DNA of 64,000 bases from Caulobacter sp. X (GTDB lineage Bacteria; Pseudomonadota; Alphaproteobacteria; Caulobacterales; Caulobacteraceae): positions 1,922,001-1,986,000 of the forward strand of contig NZ_PEGF01000001.1 in the NCBI RefSeq assembly GCF_002742635.1. Direction: 5' to 3'. The position numbers were made by a program, and so were the translations under genes. The notes below the pieces were generated by a model. The model saw nothing but the letters and a program-made list of their open reading frames with translations. It was not told the DNA's origin and did no database searches. This document shows positions 16,360-24,379 of the stretch, one piece after another; position 1 is the stretch's first letter, and each line of letters starts with the position of its first letter.

Positions 16360-18120
16360 ATGACGACACGCGTCTCCGCTCCGACGAACGATCCGCCGAT
16401 CTGGTTCGCCGTCCTGTTGCTGCTGGCCGCCAGCCTCGCGCCGCTGTCCCACGCCCTGTGGGCGGGCCTGGCCCCCATCGACAGCTACAATTCGATCTGG
16501 GTGGAGTCGTTCGGCGCCGCCCTGCGCCGCGGCGCGTTCCCGCCGCGCTGGGTTCCCGAAGGCTTCCACGGCCTGGGCGGGTCGTCGTTCTACTTCTATC
16601 CGCCGCTGTTCTTCTACGTCGCCGCCGCCGTCGATCTGCTGACCGGCGGCCTGCTGAACGCCGAGCAGGTGACGGCCTGGACGTGCCTCGCCTTGTCGTT
16701 CGCCGGCAGCCTCGGCCTCTACGCCTGGCTGCGCCCTCACGCGGGCGGACGGGCGGCGCTGGTCGCGGGCGTGGTCTATGCGATCGCGCCCTACCATCTG
16801 CTCGACGCGGTCTCGCGCGGCTCGCTGGGCGAGCTTGCCGTCTATGCGGTTCTGCCCTTCTTCGCCCTGTCTCTGGAGCGCGCCGCCAGCCGCTCCGCCT
16901 GGATCGCGCCGCTGGCGCTCTGTCTCGCCGGCCTGATCCTGGGTCATATCGCCGTCGCCCTGCCGATCTGCCTGATCGCCGCGCCGATCGCCGCCCTCTG
17001 GCTGATCATCCGCGCCGAACCGAAGGCCCGCGCGGCCGTCGCCGCCCGACTGGCCGCCGGCGGAGTTCTGGGCCTGGGCCTGGCGTCGACCTATCTGCTG
17101 CCGGCCCTGGCGCTGCAGAGCGCCGCCTCGATGAAGTTTATGTGGGGCCCGCCGCTGTCGCCCGCCGATCCCGCCGCCTGGACCCTGCTGAACGCCAGGC
17201 ACTGGCCGCCGCCGCCCCTGCCCGGCGCCATGGCCTGGCTGGGCTGGACCTATGGCGCCGCGGCGCTGGGCGTCCTCGTTCTCCTGGGCGCGACACCCGG
17301 CCCGCGCGCGGCGCTCGCGCGGGTCTGGGCGGCGGTCTGCCTGGTCGCCATCGCCGCCTACGCCACGCCCGCCGTCTGGCACGGCCCGCTCGCCCCGATC
17401 CTGGGCAAGATGCAGTTCCCGTTCCGAATGCTGGTCATGGTCGAGTTCGCCCTGATCGCCGCCCTCTGCCTGGCCTTCGGCCACCGCCCGAGATGGACGG
17501 CCCTGCTGGCCGCGGTCATCGCCGTCAGCCTCTGGACGCCGGTCCGGCAGACCGTGCTCCCGGCGTTCGAGCGGGCGCGGCTCTATCCCGCGATGAAGGA
17601 CTCGGTGATCACCGAGCGCATCCGCGTGGGCCGCCTGCCCGAGGAGCATCTGCCGGGCGACTTCTTCTTCGATCCGGCGATCCTGGTCGATCGCGCCTAC
17701 CTGACCGGCTACGAGCGCCTGCCGCTGGTCCGCCCGCTCGATCCGGCCGCCAAGGTCCTGGCCGCGACGTCCTATCCCGACGGCAGCCTGGCCGTGCGGC
17801 TGGACGCGCCCGCGCCGACCCGGGTGGTCGTCCGCCGTTTCTACTTCCCGGCCTGGCGCGCCGACATCGTCCAGGCCGGCAAGGACCCGTCGGTCCCGAC
17901 CAGTTCCACCGGCCCCTCGCGCATCCTGACGTTCGCCGCCCGGCCCGGCGACCACGTCTATCGCCTGCACATCGTGCGCACGCCGATCGAAAAACTGGGC
18001 GACGGCGTCGCGCTCGCCTCGCTGCTGGTCGTCGGCCTGATCGGCCTCGCCAGCCTGAAGCGACGACGGAACAGCCCTGAGAACCGCTTTCCCGCGTTTC
18101 TTCGAGGTAGGACTCGATAA
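16360..18120 (+). CDS. Polytopic membrane protein, GT-C/PTPS-related family
   Basis: 586 residues with about ten hydrophobic helices followed by a ~150-residue C-terminal soluble domain and a last helix near residue 565. The first periplasmic loop contains acidic residues ('GLAPIDSYNSIWVESF') and the aromatic 'GGSSFYFYPPLFFYVAAA', and a later loop 'IAPYHLLDAVSRGSLGELAV'. This layout fits GT-C-fold lipid-linked sugar transferases and the '6-pyruvoyl-tetrahydropterin synthase-related' membrane family, which is a naming accident rather than a function. The in-frame ATG at 16297 lies inside the preceding terminator, so 16360 is chosen, with a weak ribosome site. The substrate is unknown; cell-envelope glycan work is the likeliest role. 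Confidence 0.7.
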   Translation: MTTRVSAPTNDPPIWFAVLLLLAASLAPLSHALWAGLAPIDSYNSIWVESFGAALRRGAFPPRWVPEGFHGLGGSSFYFYPPLFFYVAAAVDLLTGGLLNAEQVTAWTCLALSFAGSLGLYAWLRPHAGGRAALVAGVVYAIAPYHLLDAVSRGSLGELAVYAVLPFFALSLERAASRSAWIAPLALCLAGLILGHIAVALPICLIAAPIAALWLIIRAEPKARAAVAARLAAGGVLGLGLASTYLLPALALQSAASMKFMWGPPLSPADPAAWTLLNARHWPPPPLPGAMAWLGWTYGAAALGVLVLLGATPGPRAALARVWAAVCLVAIAAYATPAVWHGPLAPILGKMQFPFRMLVMVEFALIAALCLAFGHRPRWTALLAAVIAVSLWTPVRQTVLPAFERARLYPAMKDSVITERIRVGRLPEEHLPGDFFFDPAILVDRAYLTGYERLPLVRPLDPAAKVLAATSYPDGSLAVRLDAPAPTRVVVRRFYFPAWRADIVQAGKDPSVPTSSTGPSRILTFAARPGDHVYRLHIVRTPIEKLGDGVALASLLVVGLIGLASLKRRRNSPENRFPAFLRGRTR

Positions 18121-18234
18121 TCGTCGCAAAGCCGCTATATAGCCGCCTCCATTGACGAAACCCTCTCGCCGGTCGCTCCGTCCCGGCGGGTCCTAGGGTC
18201 ACGACGGGCGCTCACCTTCAGAGGACTCTCTGTC

Positions 18235-19284
18235 ATGAACGCTCCCGTTCCGAATACGAAGGCCGAACTGCTCCAGAAGACCGTCGAGCACGTCGACATC
18301 ACCTCCTACGACGCCCGCCCGATCATCGACTCCATGCGCAAGATGTCGTTCAGCTCGCGCGACACCGCCCGCGCGGCCGACATCTTCAACATGGCCCTGG
18401 CCGACAAGGGCTGCTCGACCTGGCTGATCCTGGCCGGTTCGACCTCGGCCGGCGGCTGCATGCACGTCTACCGCGACATGGTGAAGAACGGCATGATCGA
18501 CGCCGTGGTCGCCACCGGCGCCAGCATCGTCGACATGGACTTCTTCGAAGCCCTCGGCTTCAAGCACTACCAGGCCGCCGGCCCGGTCGACGACAACGTC
18601 CTGCGCGACAACTACATCGACCGCATCTACGACACCTACATCGACGAAGAAGAGCTGCAGGCCTGCGACCACACGATCCTCGAGATCGCCAACCGCCTGG
18701 AGCCGCGCGGCTATTCCTCGCGCGAGTTCATCTGGGAGATGGGCAAGTGGCTGGCCGAAGGCAACGCCAAGAAGCCGGGCTCTCTGATCCAGACCGCCTA
18801 TGAAGAAGGCGTGCCGATCTTCTGCCCGGCCTTCGTCGACAGCTCGGCCGGCTTTGGCCTGGTGAAGCACCAGAAGGAACGGGCCGCCGCCAAGCAGCCC
18901 TACCTGATGATCGACGCCGTGGCCGACTTCCGCGAACTGACCGACATCAAGATCGCGGCCGGCACCACGGGCCTGTTCATGGTCGGCGGCGGCGTTCCCA
19001 AGAACTTCGCCCAGGACACCGTCGTCTGCGCCGAGATCCTCGGCGTCGAGGCCGACATGCACAAGTACGCCATCCAGATCACGGTCGCCGACGTCCGCGA
19101 TGGCGCCTGCAGCAGCTCGACGCTGAAGGAAGCCGCCTCGTGGGGCAAGGTCTCGACCACCTACGAGCAGATGGTGTTCGCCGAAGCCACCACGGTGGTT
19201 CCGCTGATCGCCTCGGACGCCTACTGGCGCAAGGCCTGGGAAGGCCGCGAAAAGCCGCGCTGGAACAAGCTGTTCGGCAAGTAA
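18235..19284 (+). CDS. Deoxyhypusine synthase-like enzyme (likely homospermidine or related polyamine synthesis)
   Basis: 349 residues of the deoxyhypusine synthase family. The NAD-binding 'LILAGSTSAGGCMHVYRDMV' segment, 'VVATGASIVDMDFFE', 'VGGGVPKNFAQ' and the catalytic-lysine motif ASWGKV (Lys305) are all present. Bacteria lack the eIF5A protein that true deoxyhypusine synthase modifies, and bacterial members are thought to transfer an aminobutyl group to a small amine, giving homospermidine or a guanidino analogue. The ornithine decarboxylase upstream would supply putrescine. The ATG has GAGGA nine bases upstream, and a strong terminator follows. Confidence 0.85.
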   Translation: MNAPVPNTKAELLQKTVEHVDITSYDARPIIDSMRKMSFSSRDTARAADIFNMALADKGCSTWLILAGSTSAGGCMHVYRDMVKNGMIDAVVATGASIVDMDFFEALGFKHYQAAGPVDDNVLRDNYIDRIYDTYIDEEELQACDHTILEIANRLEPRGYSSREFIWEMGKWLAEGNAKKPGSLIQTAYEEGVPIFCPAFVDSSAGFGLVKHQKERAAAKQPYLMIDAVADFRELTDIKIAAGTTGLFMVGGGVPKNFAQDTVVCAEILGVEADMHKYAIQITVADVRDGACSSSTLKEAASWGKVSTTYEQMVFAEATTVVPLIASDAYWRKAWEGREKPRWNKLFGK

Positions 19285-19312
19285 GCTTGATCAGCCTCCG
19301 CTGAGAATGCAG

Positions 19313-19343
19313 GGTCCCCGGAAGAAATTCCGGGGACCTTTTT
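19313..19343 (+). terminator. Strong terminator after the deoxyhypusine synthase-like gene
   Basis: GGTCCCCGGAA pairs with TTCCGGGGACC across a GAAA loop (11 bp) and is followed by five T. The T run ends one base before the ATG of the phosphatase gene, so the 3' stem arm (GGGGA) is also the only ribosome site for that ATG. Confidence 0.9.
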
Positions 19344-19344
19344 C

Positions 19345-20118
19345 ATGCGCGCATTGGCCGTCGTCGCCCTCCTGGCCCTATCGGGCTGCGCCACCCTGAG
19401 CGGCGACGCGGGGACCTATCCGCGCTACCTGCCCAAGAGCGCCTTCGACGCCCGCGACCACGTCCCGCCGCCGCCCGCCAAGGGCTCGCCCCAGGCGGAG
19501 AAGGATCGCGAGATCTTCCTGACCACCCGGGCGCTGAAGGACACCCCGCGCTGGTCCCTGGCCCAGGCCGACAACGCTGAGGAGAAGGTGCTCGACGCCT
19601 ACGCCTGCGCGCTGGGCTACACGCCGACCCGCGAGACCAACCCGAAGCTGGCGGCGATGCTGATGCGCATGAGCCGCGACGTCCGCTCGGCGGTGGCGGG
19701 GCCGAAGCTCAAGTATATGCGGCCGCGGCCCTATCTGTCCGAAAGCGCGCCCATCTGCATCAAGCCAGGCTTCGGCTTCCGGTTCTCGCCCGACTATCCC
19801 TCCGGCCACGCCACCTGGGGCTGGACCGTGGGCTTGCTGCTAGCCGAGGTCGCGCCCGACCGCTCCAACGCCATCCTGACCCGCGCCCGCGCCTATGGCG
19901 AAAGCCGGGTGATCTGCGGCGTGCACAACGCCAGCTCGGTCGAGGCGGGCAAGCATAACGCCGAGACCCTGTTCGCGGCCCTGTGGAGCTCGGACGCCTT
20001 CAAGGCGGACCTCGCGGCCGTCCGGGCCGAGTCCGACGAGGTCCGCGCCAAGGCCGCCCCGCTGGATCCCGCCCGCTGCACCGCCGAGGCGAACCTGGTC
20101 AGCGCGCCGCTGTTCTGA
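19345..20118 (+). CDS. Class A (PhoN-type) acid phosphatase homologue, lipoprotein
   Basis: 257 residues. A short signal peptide ends in a lipobox (LALSGCAT, Cys15). The PAP2/class A acid phosphatase signature K-X6-RP is at 121-129, PSGH at 152-155, and S-R-X5-H at 187-194. The aspartate expected four residues after that histidine is Ser198 (HNASS), which is unusual because it normally supports the nucleophilic histidine; activity may be altered. Periplasmic phosphomonoester hydrolysis would fit the phosphorus-scavenging genes nearby. The start codon directly follows the T run of the previous terminator; no better start is seen further in. Confidence 0.82.
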   Translation: MRALAVVALLALSGCATLSGDAGTYPRYLPKSAFDARDHVPPPPAKGSPQAEKDREIFLTTRALKDTPRWSLAQADNAEEKVLDAYACALGYTPTRETNPKLAAMLMRMSRDVRSAVAGPKLKYMRPRPYLSESAPICIKPGFGFRFSPDYPSGHATWGWTVGLLLAEVAPDRSNAILTRARAYGESRVICGVHNASSVEAGKHNAETLFAALWSSDAFKADLAAVRAESDEVRAKAAPLDPARCTAEANLVSAPLF

Positions 20119-20176
20119 GACTCCGCGTCATAAGGCCAAGGTTGCGCGAGCGCGTCCGGACCTCTACCTCTTGGAC

Positions 20177-20665
20177 ATGGCCCAAGGCGCTTCCTGCGGA
20201 CACGAACATCATCACCACGGCGTGGCCGGCGCCGCGCTCGCCGCCGAGCTCGACGCGGCCGAGGCCCGTTGCGCGGCCGCCGACCAGCGGCTCACGGCCC
20301 CCCGCCGACGGGTGCTGGAACTGCTGCTGCAGGCCGGCCAGCCCGTGAAAGCCTACGACCTGATCTCGACCTTCGGAGGCGCGGGCCCGCCAGCCAAGCC
20401 GCCGACCGTCTATCGCGCGCTCGACTTCCTGGAGAAGCAGGGCTTCGCGCACCGGATCGAGAGCCTCAACGCCTACGTCGCCTGCCGCAAGGAGGCCGAC
20501 GGCCACGCCGCCGCCTTCCTGATCTGCGACTGCTGCGGCGCGACCCGCGAGATCGAGCCCAAGGCCAGCGCCGAGATCATCGCCGCCGGCGCCGCGGCCG
20601 GCTACGCCCTGACCGGCGTGACCATCGAGGCCCACGGCCTCTGCGCCGATTGCAAGGGCGCCTGA
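20177..20665 (+). CDS. zur: Fur-family zinc uptake regulator (Zur-like)
   Basis: 162 residues with a His-rich N-terminus (GHEHHHHG), a Fur winged helix ('LTAPRRRVLELLLQAGQPVKAY', 'PPTVYRALDFLEKQGFAHR') and the C-terminal dimer domain with the structural zinc pairs CDCC and CADC. The AHRIESLNAYVAC stretch and the cysteine spacing fit Zur better than iron-sensing Fur. ATG at 20177 is chosen over a TTG two codons earlier. It represses zinc-uptake genes when zinc is plentiful. No znuABC lies next to it here, so its targets are elsewhere. Confidence 0.82.
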   Translation: MAQGASCGHEHHHHGVAGAALAAELDAAEARCAAADQRLTAPRRRVLELLLQAGQPVKAYDLISTFGGAGPPAKPPTVYRALDFLEKQGFAHRIESLNAYVACRKEADGHAAAFLICDCCGATREIEPKASAEIIAAGAAAGYALTGVTIEAHGLCADCKGA

Positions 20666-20720
20666 TCGGAACAACCGCCCTCGCCTCCTGTTCTCCTTGG
20701 GTCACCCAAGGAGAACGATC

Positions 20721-20924
20721 ATGGACGAGCAACCCAACACCGACGGCCGTAAGGCCAACGAAGCCGAGCCGCTGGGCGAATTCACCGCGCTCGGCGGCAA
20801 GGACAGCGTCCAGAAGACCGGCGAGGAATCGCGCAAGCGCGCGGGTCCCGACGGTCCGGACGCCGAGGAGATCGGGAACACCTTCAAGGGCCCGGCCGGC
20901 GATCCCGCCGAAGGCAAGTGCTGA
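20721..20924 (+). CDS. Small hydrophilic hypothetical protein
   Basis: 67 residues beginning MDEQPNTDGRKANEAEPLGE, highly charged, Gly- and Glu-rich, with a single cysteine at the very end and no hydrophobic core or signal. AAGGAG lies eight bases before the ATG, which supports translation. The composition suggests an intrinsically disordered or stress-type protein. No family is recognised. Confidence 0.6.
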   Translation: MDEQPNTDGRKANEAEPLGEFTALGGKDSVQKTGEESRKRAGPDGPDAEEIGNTFKGPAGDPAEGKC

Positions 20925-20996
20925 GCGCCCTCTAGCCAAGCTCGCCGCAGCCGCTAGACTCGAACGACCGTTCACCGCCGTTCGAGTTGCGCCGCC

Positions 20997-21068
20997 ATGA
21001 CGATCGCAGAGCCGCTTCCTGGCGTCGAGATTTGGCCCCCTTCCTGTCTTCAAGGAACCGCGCCATGA
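20997..21068 (+). CDS. 23-codon leader frame copying the thioesterase N-terminus
   Basis: Begins MTIAEPLPGVEIW, matching MTAAEGLPGVEIW at the start of the next gene (31 of the first 39 bases identical, 68 bases apart). The copy then diverges and ends in TGA overlapping the thioesterase ATG (ATGA). This is either a remnant of a small tandem duplication or a coupled leader peptide. Expression is not shown, and there is no strong ribosome site before its ATG. Confidence 0.45.
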   Translation: MTIAEPLPGVEIWPPSCLQGTAP

Positions 21069-22012
21069 CGGCCGCCGAGGGTCTTCCAGGCGTCGAGATC
21101 TGGCGCGGTGGCGTCAATACCTGGGACTGCGACGAGATGGGGCACATGAACGTGCGCCACTACGTGGTCCGCGCCCAGGAAGGGCTGATCGGCCTGGCGG
21201 CGGAGCTGGGCCTGCCCGGCGCCTTCTCGCCCCACGCCAACGCCACCCTGCTGGTCAAGGAGCACCACATCCGCTTCCTGCGCGAGGCCCACGCCGGGGC
21301 GCCCCTGACCATGCTGGGCGGCGTCATCGAGATGGGCGAGACCGACGCGCGACTGCTGCAGCTTCTGATCCATCCGGCCACCGGCGAGCTCGCGGCGACC
21401 TTCCAGACCACCGTGATCCACGCCACGCCGCGCGAAGGCCAGCCCTTCCCCTGGCCCAGGATCGCCCGCGAGCGCGCCGAGGCCCTGATGGTCGAGGTTC
21501 CAGAGAAGGCGCGGGCGCGGAGTATCGACCTTTCGCCGTTCGCGCCGACCGCCAGCCTGGCGCGGGCGGACGCCCTGAAGCTGCCCCGCATCGGCCTCGG
21601 CGGACTGCTGCCGACCGATTGCGACGTATACGGACGAATGCGCGCCGAGCAGTTCATCGGCCGCGTGTCGGACGGCATCGGCGCCTTCATCCACCCGTTC
21701 CGCGATCTCGTCGTCGAGCACGCAGAGCACAGGCCCCAGCGCATGGGCGGCGCGGTCCTGGAATATCGGATCGCCTATCTGGCCTGGCCCCGGATCGGCG
21801 ACCGCATCGACATCCGTTCGGGTCTGGTCGGGACCGACGCGCGCACCATGCGGGTCGTCCACTGGATGCTGGACCCCGCCACGGGCGAGCCCTGGGGGAC
21901 CTCGGAGGCCGTCGCCATCACCTTCGACCTCGACGCGCGCAAGGTCGTGCCAGTCAGCGACGCCGCCCGGGCGGCGCTGGCCCGGTTCGAGGTTCCGGGT
22001 CTGGCGCTATAG
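21065..22012 (+). CDS. Double-hotdog acyl-CoA thioesterase
   Basis: 315 residues made of two hotdog (4HBT) domains. The first starts 'NTWDCDEMGHMNVRHYVVRA', with the Asp-x-Asn-like catalytic region in DEMGHMN, and the second has 'PTDCDVYGRMRAEQFIGR'. Tandem hotdog proteins of this type hydrolyse acyl-CoA thioesters in the cytoplasm; chain preference cannot be told. AGGAA lies eight bases before the ATG at 21065. Its start is overlapped by the stop of the leader frame, so translation may be coupled. It converges on the alpha/beta hydrolase gene with a five-base gap. Confidence 0.8.
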   Translation: MTAAEGLPGVEIWRGGVNTWDCDEMGHMNVRHYVVRAQEGLIGLAAELGLPGAFSPHANATLLVKEHHIRFLREAHAGAPLTMLGGVIEMGETDARLLQLLIHPATGELAATFQTTVIHATPREGQPFPWPRIARERAEALMVEVPEKARARSIDLSPFAPTASLARADALKLPRIGLGGLLPTDCDVYGRMRAEQFIGRVSDGIGAFIHPFRDLVVEHAEHRPQRMGGAVLEYRIAYLAWPRIGDRIDIRSGLVGTDARTMRVVHWMLDPATGEPWGTSEAVAITFDLDARKVVPVSDAARAALARFEVPGLAL

Positions 22013-22017
22013 CGCCT

Positions 22018-22908
22018 CTACCGCGTCGCCATGTCGAACAGGGCGTCGCGCACCACGTCCGGGCGCTCCATCGGCAGGAAGTGGCTGGTCCCCGGCACGG
22101 TCTCGATCCGCACGTCGCGACCGCGGCGCGCGAAGCCGTCGCCGGCGCGGAAGGTCGAGTGCTTCTCGGCCTTCAAGATTCGGACAGGCGCCTTGGCCTG
22201 CCGAACCGCGCGCCAAGGATCGTGCGCCTGGGCGGCGTAGTTCGAGGCCTCCCACGCCGGCGCGCAGGCCAGCTCGACCACGCCCTCCGGCCGCTCGACG
22301 AACCCGCCGGCGACGTAGTCGGCCAGCATGGTCTCGGGCCAGGTCTTGAAGGCGCCGCGCCCCTTGTAGGCGGCGAAGGCGGTTTCGCGGCTGTCGAAGA
22401 CGGCGCGTCGACGCAGGGCGGCCTGGACCATCGGCATGCGCCGCCACATCCGGCCCGAGGTCCAGGGCGCCTTGGCGTAGAGCATCGCCAGCCACGGCAT
22501 GACGACGGGATCCAGCAGGACCAGACCCTTGACCCGCTCTGGTCGCTCGGCGGCGGCCAGCAAGCCGACGGTGCCCCCCATCGAGTGGCCCGCCAGAACC
22601 ACGGGCGGCCCGTCCAGCGCGTCGAGCAGGCCGATCAAATCGTCGCGCAAATCCCGCCACGAGCGCCGCCCCTCCGGATTGGCCGGCAGGGTCGTCTCGC
22701 CATGGCCGCGCTGGTCGATCGCCAGGATGCGCAGGCCGGCGGCCAGGGGCGAAAGCAGCGTTCGGTAGGTCTGGGCGTTGAAGCCGTTGGCGTGGACGAA
22801 GACGATGTCGATCGGCCGATCGGTCGGGCCAAACTCCAGGCCCGCGATCTCGCCGCCCGCCACGGGGGTGGCGCGCTTGCGCGGTTCGCGAAAGACGGCC
22901 GCGTCCAT
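22018..22908 (-). CDS. Alpha/beta-hydrolase-fold esterase
   Basis: 296 residues with the oxyanion motif HANGFN near residue 39, the nucleophile elbow GHSMGG near 108 and the catalytic histidine in GTSHFLPME near 281; the acid is probably in the strand before 'KHSTFRAGDG'. A helical cap domain spans about 140-225. It is cytoplasmic with no signal peptide. The substrate is unknown; many relatives are annotated loosely as lipases or haloperoxidases. Its 3' end meets the thioesterase end without overlap. Confidence 0.82.
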   Translation of the reverse strand: MDAAVFREPRKRATPVAGGEIAGLEFGPTDRPIDIVFVHANGFNAQTYRTLLSPLAAGLRILAIDQRGHGETTLPANPEGRRSWRDLRDDLIGLLDALDGPPVVLAGHSMGGTVGLLAAAERPERVKGLVLLDPVVMPWLAMLYAKAPWTSGRMWRRMPMVQAALRRRAVFDSRETAFAAYKGRGAFKTWPETMLADYVAGGFVERPEGVVELACAPAWEASNYAAQAHDPWRAVRQAKAPVRILKAEKHSTFRAGDGFARRGRDVRIETVPGTSHFLPMERPDVVRDALFDMATR

Positions 22909-22980
22909 CGGCGGGCTCCTGTGGTCCAGACGCGACTAAGGTAGGCTCGCGATCGGCGCGCGTCCATGGAGAGGCGAGAG

Positions 22981-23415
22981 ATGAACAGATTGGCGACCAT
23001 CGGCTACGAGACCGACACGCAGGCCGGGCTGATCCAGCGGCTCAAGGCGGCCGACGTCGAGCTGGTCGTCGACGTCCGCGCGGTGGCGAGCTCGCGCAAG
23101 GCCGGCTTCTCAAAGACCCTGCTGGGAAACAGCCTGAAGGCCGAGGGCGTAGACTATCTGCACCTGCGCCCGCTGGGCACGCCCAAGGCGGGCCGCGACG
23201 CCGCCCGGGCTGGCCGCGCCGACGAAATGCGCCAGATCTTCAACGCGCATCTTGAGGAGCCCGACGCCCAGCTGGCCCTGGCCCAGGCGACCGAGCTGGC
23301 CAAGGACAAGCGGATCGCCCTGCTTTGCTACGAGGACGATCCCAACTGCTGCCACCGCCAGATCGTCGCCGACCGCATCCGCGCGAGCCTGAAGTGTGAG
23401 GTTATCGACCTCTAG
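22981..23415 (+). CDS. DUF488 domain protein
   Basis: 144 residues. It starts MNRLATIGYETD and carries the family hallmarks 'LVVDVRAVASSRKAGFSK' and the C-terminal 'LLCYEDDPNCCHRQIVADRI' with its CC-H metal-like cluster. GGAGAG lies seven bases before the ATG at 22981; an in-frame ATG at 22966 is less likely. The biochemical function of DUF488 is not established. Confidence 0.8.
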   Translation: MNRLATIGYETDTQAGLIQRLKAADVELVVDVRAVASSRKAGFSKTLLGNSLKAEGVDYLHLRPLGTPKAGRDAARAGRADEMRQIFNAHLEEPDAQLALAQATELAKDKRIALLCYEDDPNCCHRQIVADRIRASLKCEVIDL

Positions 23416-23492
23416 CAGCTCTTCCGTAGGGTCATCGTTGTCGCCGCCCGTCGCCCGGCCGATAGTCGGGCCAGGCATAAAGGGAGGCGGTC

Positions 23493-24347
23493 ATGAGCGG
23501 CCAGACGGACTACAGCTGTTTCAAGGTCGAGATCGAAGGCGGCGTCGCCCACATCCAGCTGAAACGCCCCGAGGCCATGAACACCATGACCCGGCCGTTC
23601 TGGAACGAGCTGCCGGCCATCGTCCGCGACATCGACGACAACGCCCGCGCCCGCTGCATCGTCATCTCCTCGACCGGCAAGCACTTCAGCGCCGGCATGG
23701 ACCTCTCCGTCTTCACCGACGACGAGGGCGTCACCGCCCGCCAGGACGCCGACCGCTGGGTGGCCGCCGAGAGCTTCCGCCGCTTCGTGCATCACCTGCA
23801 GGAGACCTTCAGCTGCCTGGACCGGGCGCGCATGCCGGTGATCGTCGCCATCCAGGGCGGCTGCATCGGCGGGGCCGTCGATTTCGTCAGCGCCTGCGAC
23901 ATCCGCTACGCCACGACCGACGCCTTCTTCTCGATCCAGGAGATCAACATCGGCATGACCGCCGACGTCGGCACCTTCCCGCGCCTGTGCAAGCTGATCC
24001 CCGAGGGCTGGGTGCGCGAACTGGCCTACACCGGCCGCCGCCTGCCCGCCGCCAAGGCCCGCGACATCGGCCTGGTCAACGAGCTCTTCGACACCCACGA
24101 GGCCCTGGTCGAGCACGCGCTCGCCACCGCCCGCGAGATCGCCGAGAAGTCGCCCCTGGCCGTCGCCGGCAGCAAGGTGATGATCAACTACGCCCGCGAC
24201 CACTCCATCGCCGACGGCCTCGACTACATCGCCACCTGGCAGACGGGGATGTTCTCGGGCCCGCACATGGCCGAGGCGTTCGCGGCCAAGGCGCAGAAGC
24301 GCGACGCGGTCTATCCGGACCTGCTGCCGCTGAAGAAGAAGATGTGA
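23493..24347 (+). CDS. Crotonase family, dienoyl-CoA isomerase-like
   Basis: 284 residues of the enoyl-CoA hydratase/isomerase superfamily. CoA-binding and oxyanion-hole segments are 'GKHFSAGMDLSVF' and 'IQGGCIGGAVDFVSACDIRY'. The catalytic region 'FFSIQEINIGMTADVGTF' carries a glutamate and an aspartate in the same positions as delta3,5-delta2,4-dienoyl-CoA isomerase, which shifts conjugated double bonds during oxidation of unsaturated fatty acids. That subtype call is by motif resemblance. AGGGAGG precedes the ATG. It is followed by a lower-GC segment. Confidence 0.83.
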   Translation: MSGQTDYSCFKVEIEGGVAHIQLKRPEAMNTMTRPFWNELPAIVRDIDDNARARCIVISSTGKHFSAGMDLSVFTDDEGVTARQDADRWVAAESFRRFVHHLQETFSCLDRARMPVIVAIQGGCIGGAVDFVSACDIRYATTDAFFSIQEINIGMTADVGTFPRLCKLIPEGWVRELAYTGRRLPAAKARDIGLVNELFDTHEALVEHALATAREIAEKSPLAVAGSKVMINYARDHSIADGLDYIATWQTGMFSGPHMAEAFAAKAQKRDAVYPDLLPLKKKM

Positions 24348-24379
24348 GGGCCTCGAGATATCTCTCGGCAGTCCAACCG

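Noticed and set aside
16297..16360. Upstream ATG at 16297 for the membrane protein.
   Set aside because: It lies in the loop of the preceding terminator and encodes a non-hydrophobic basic extension.
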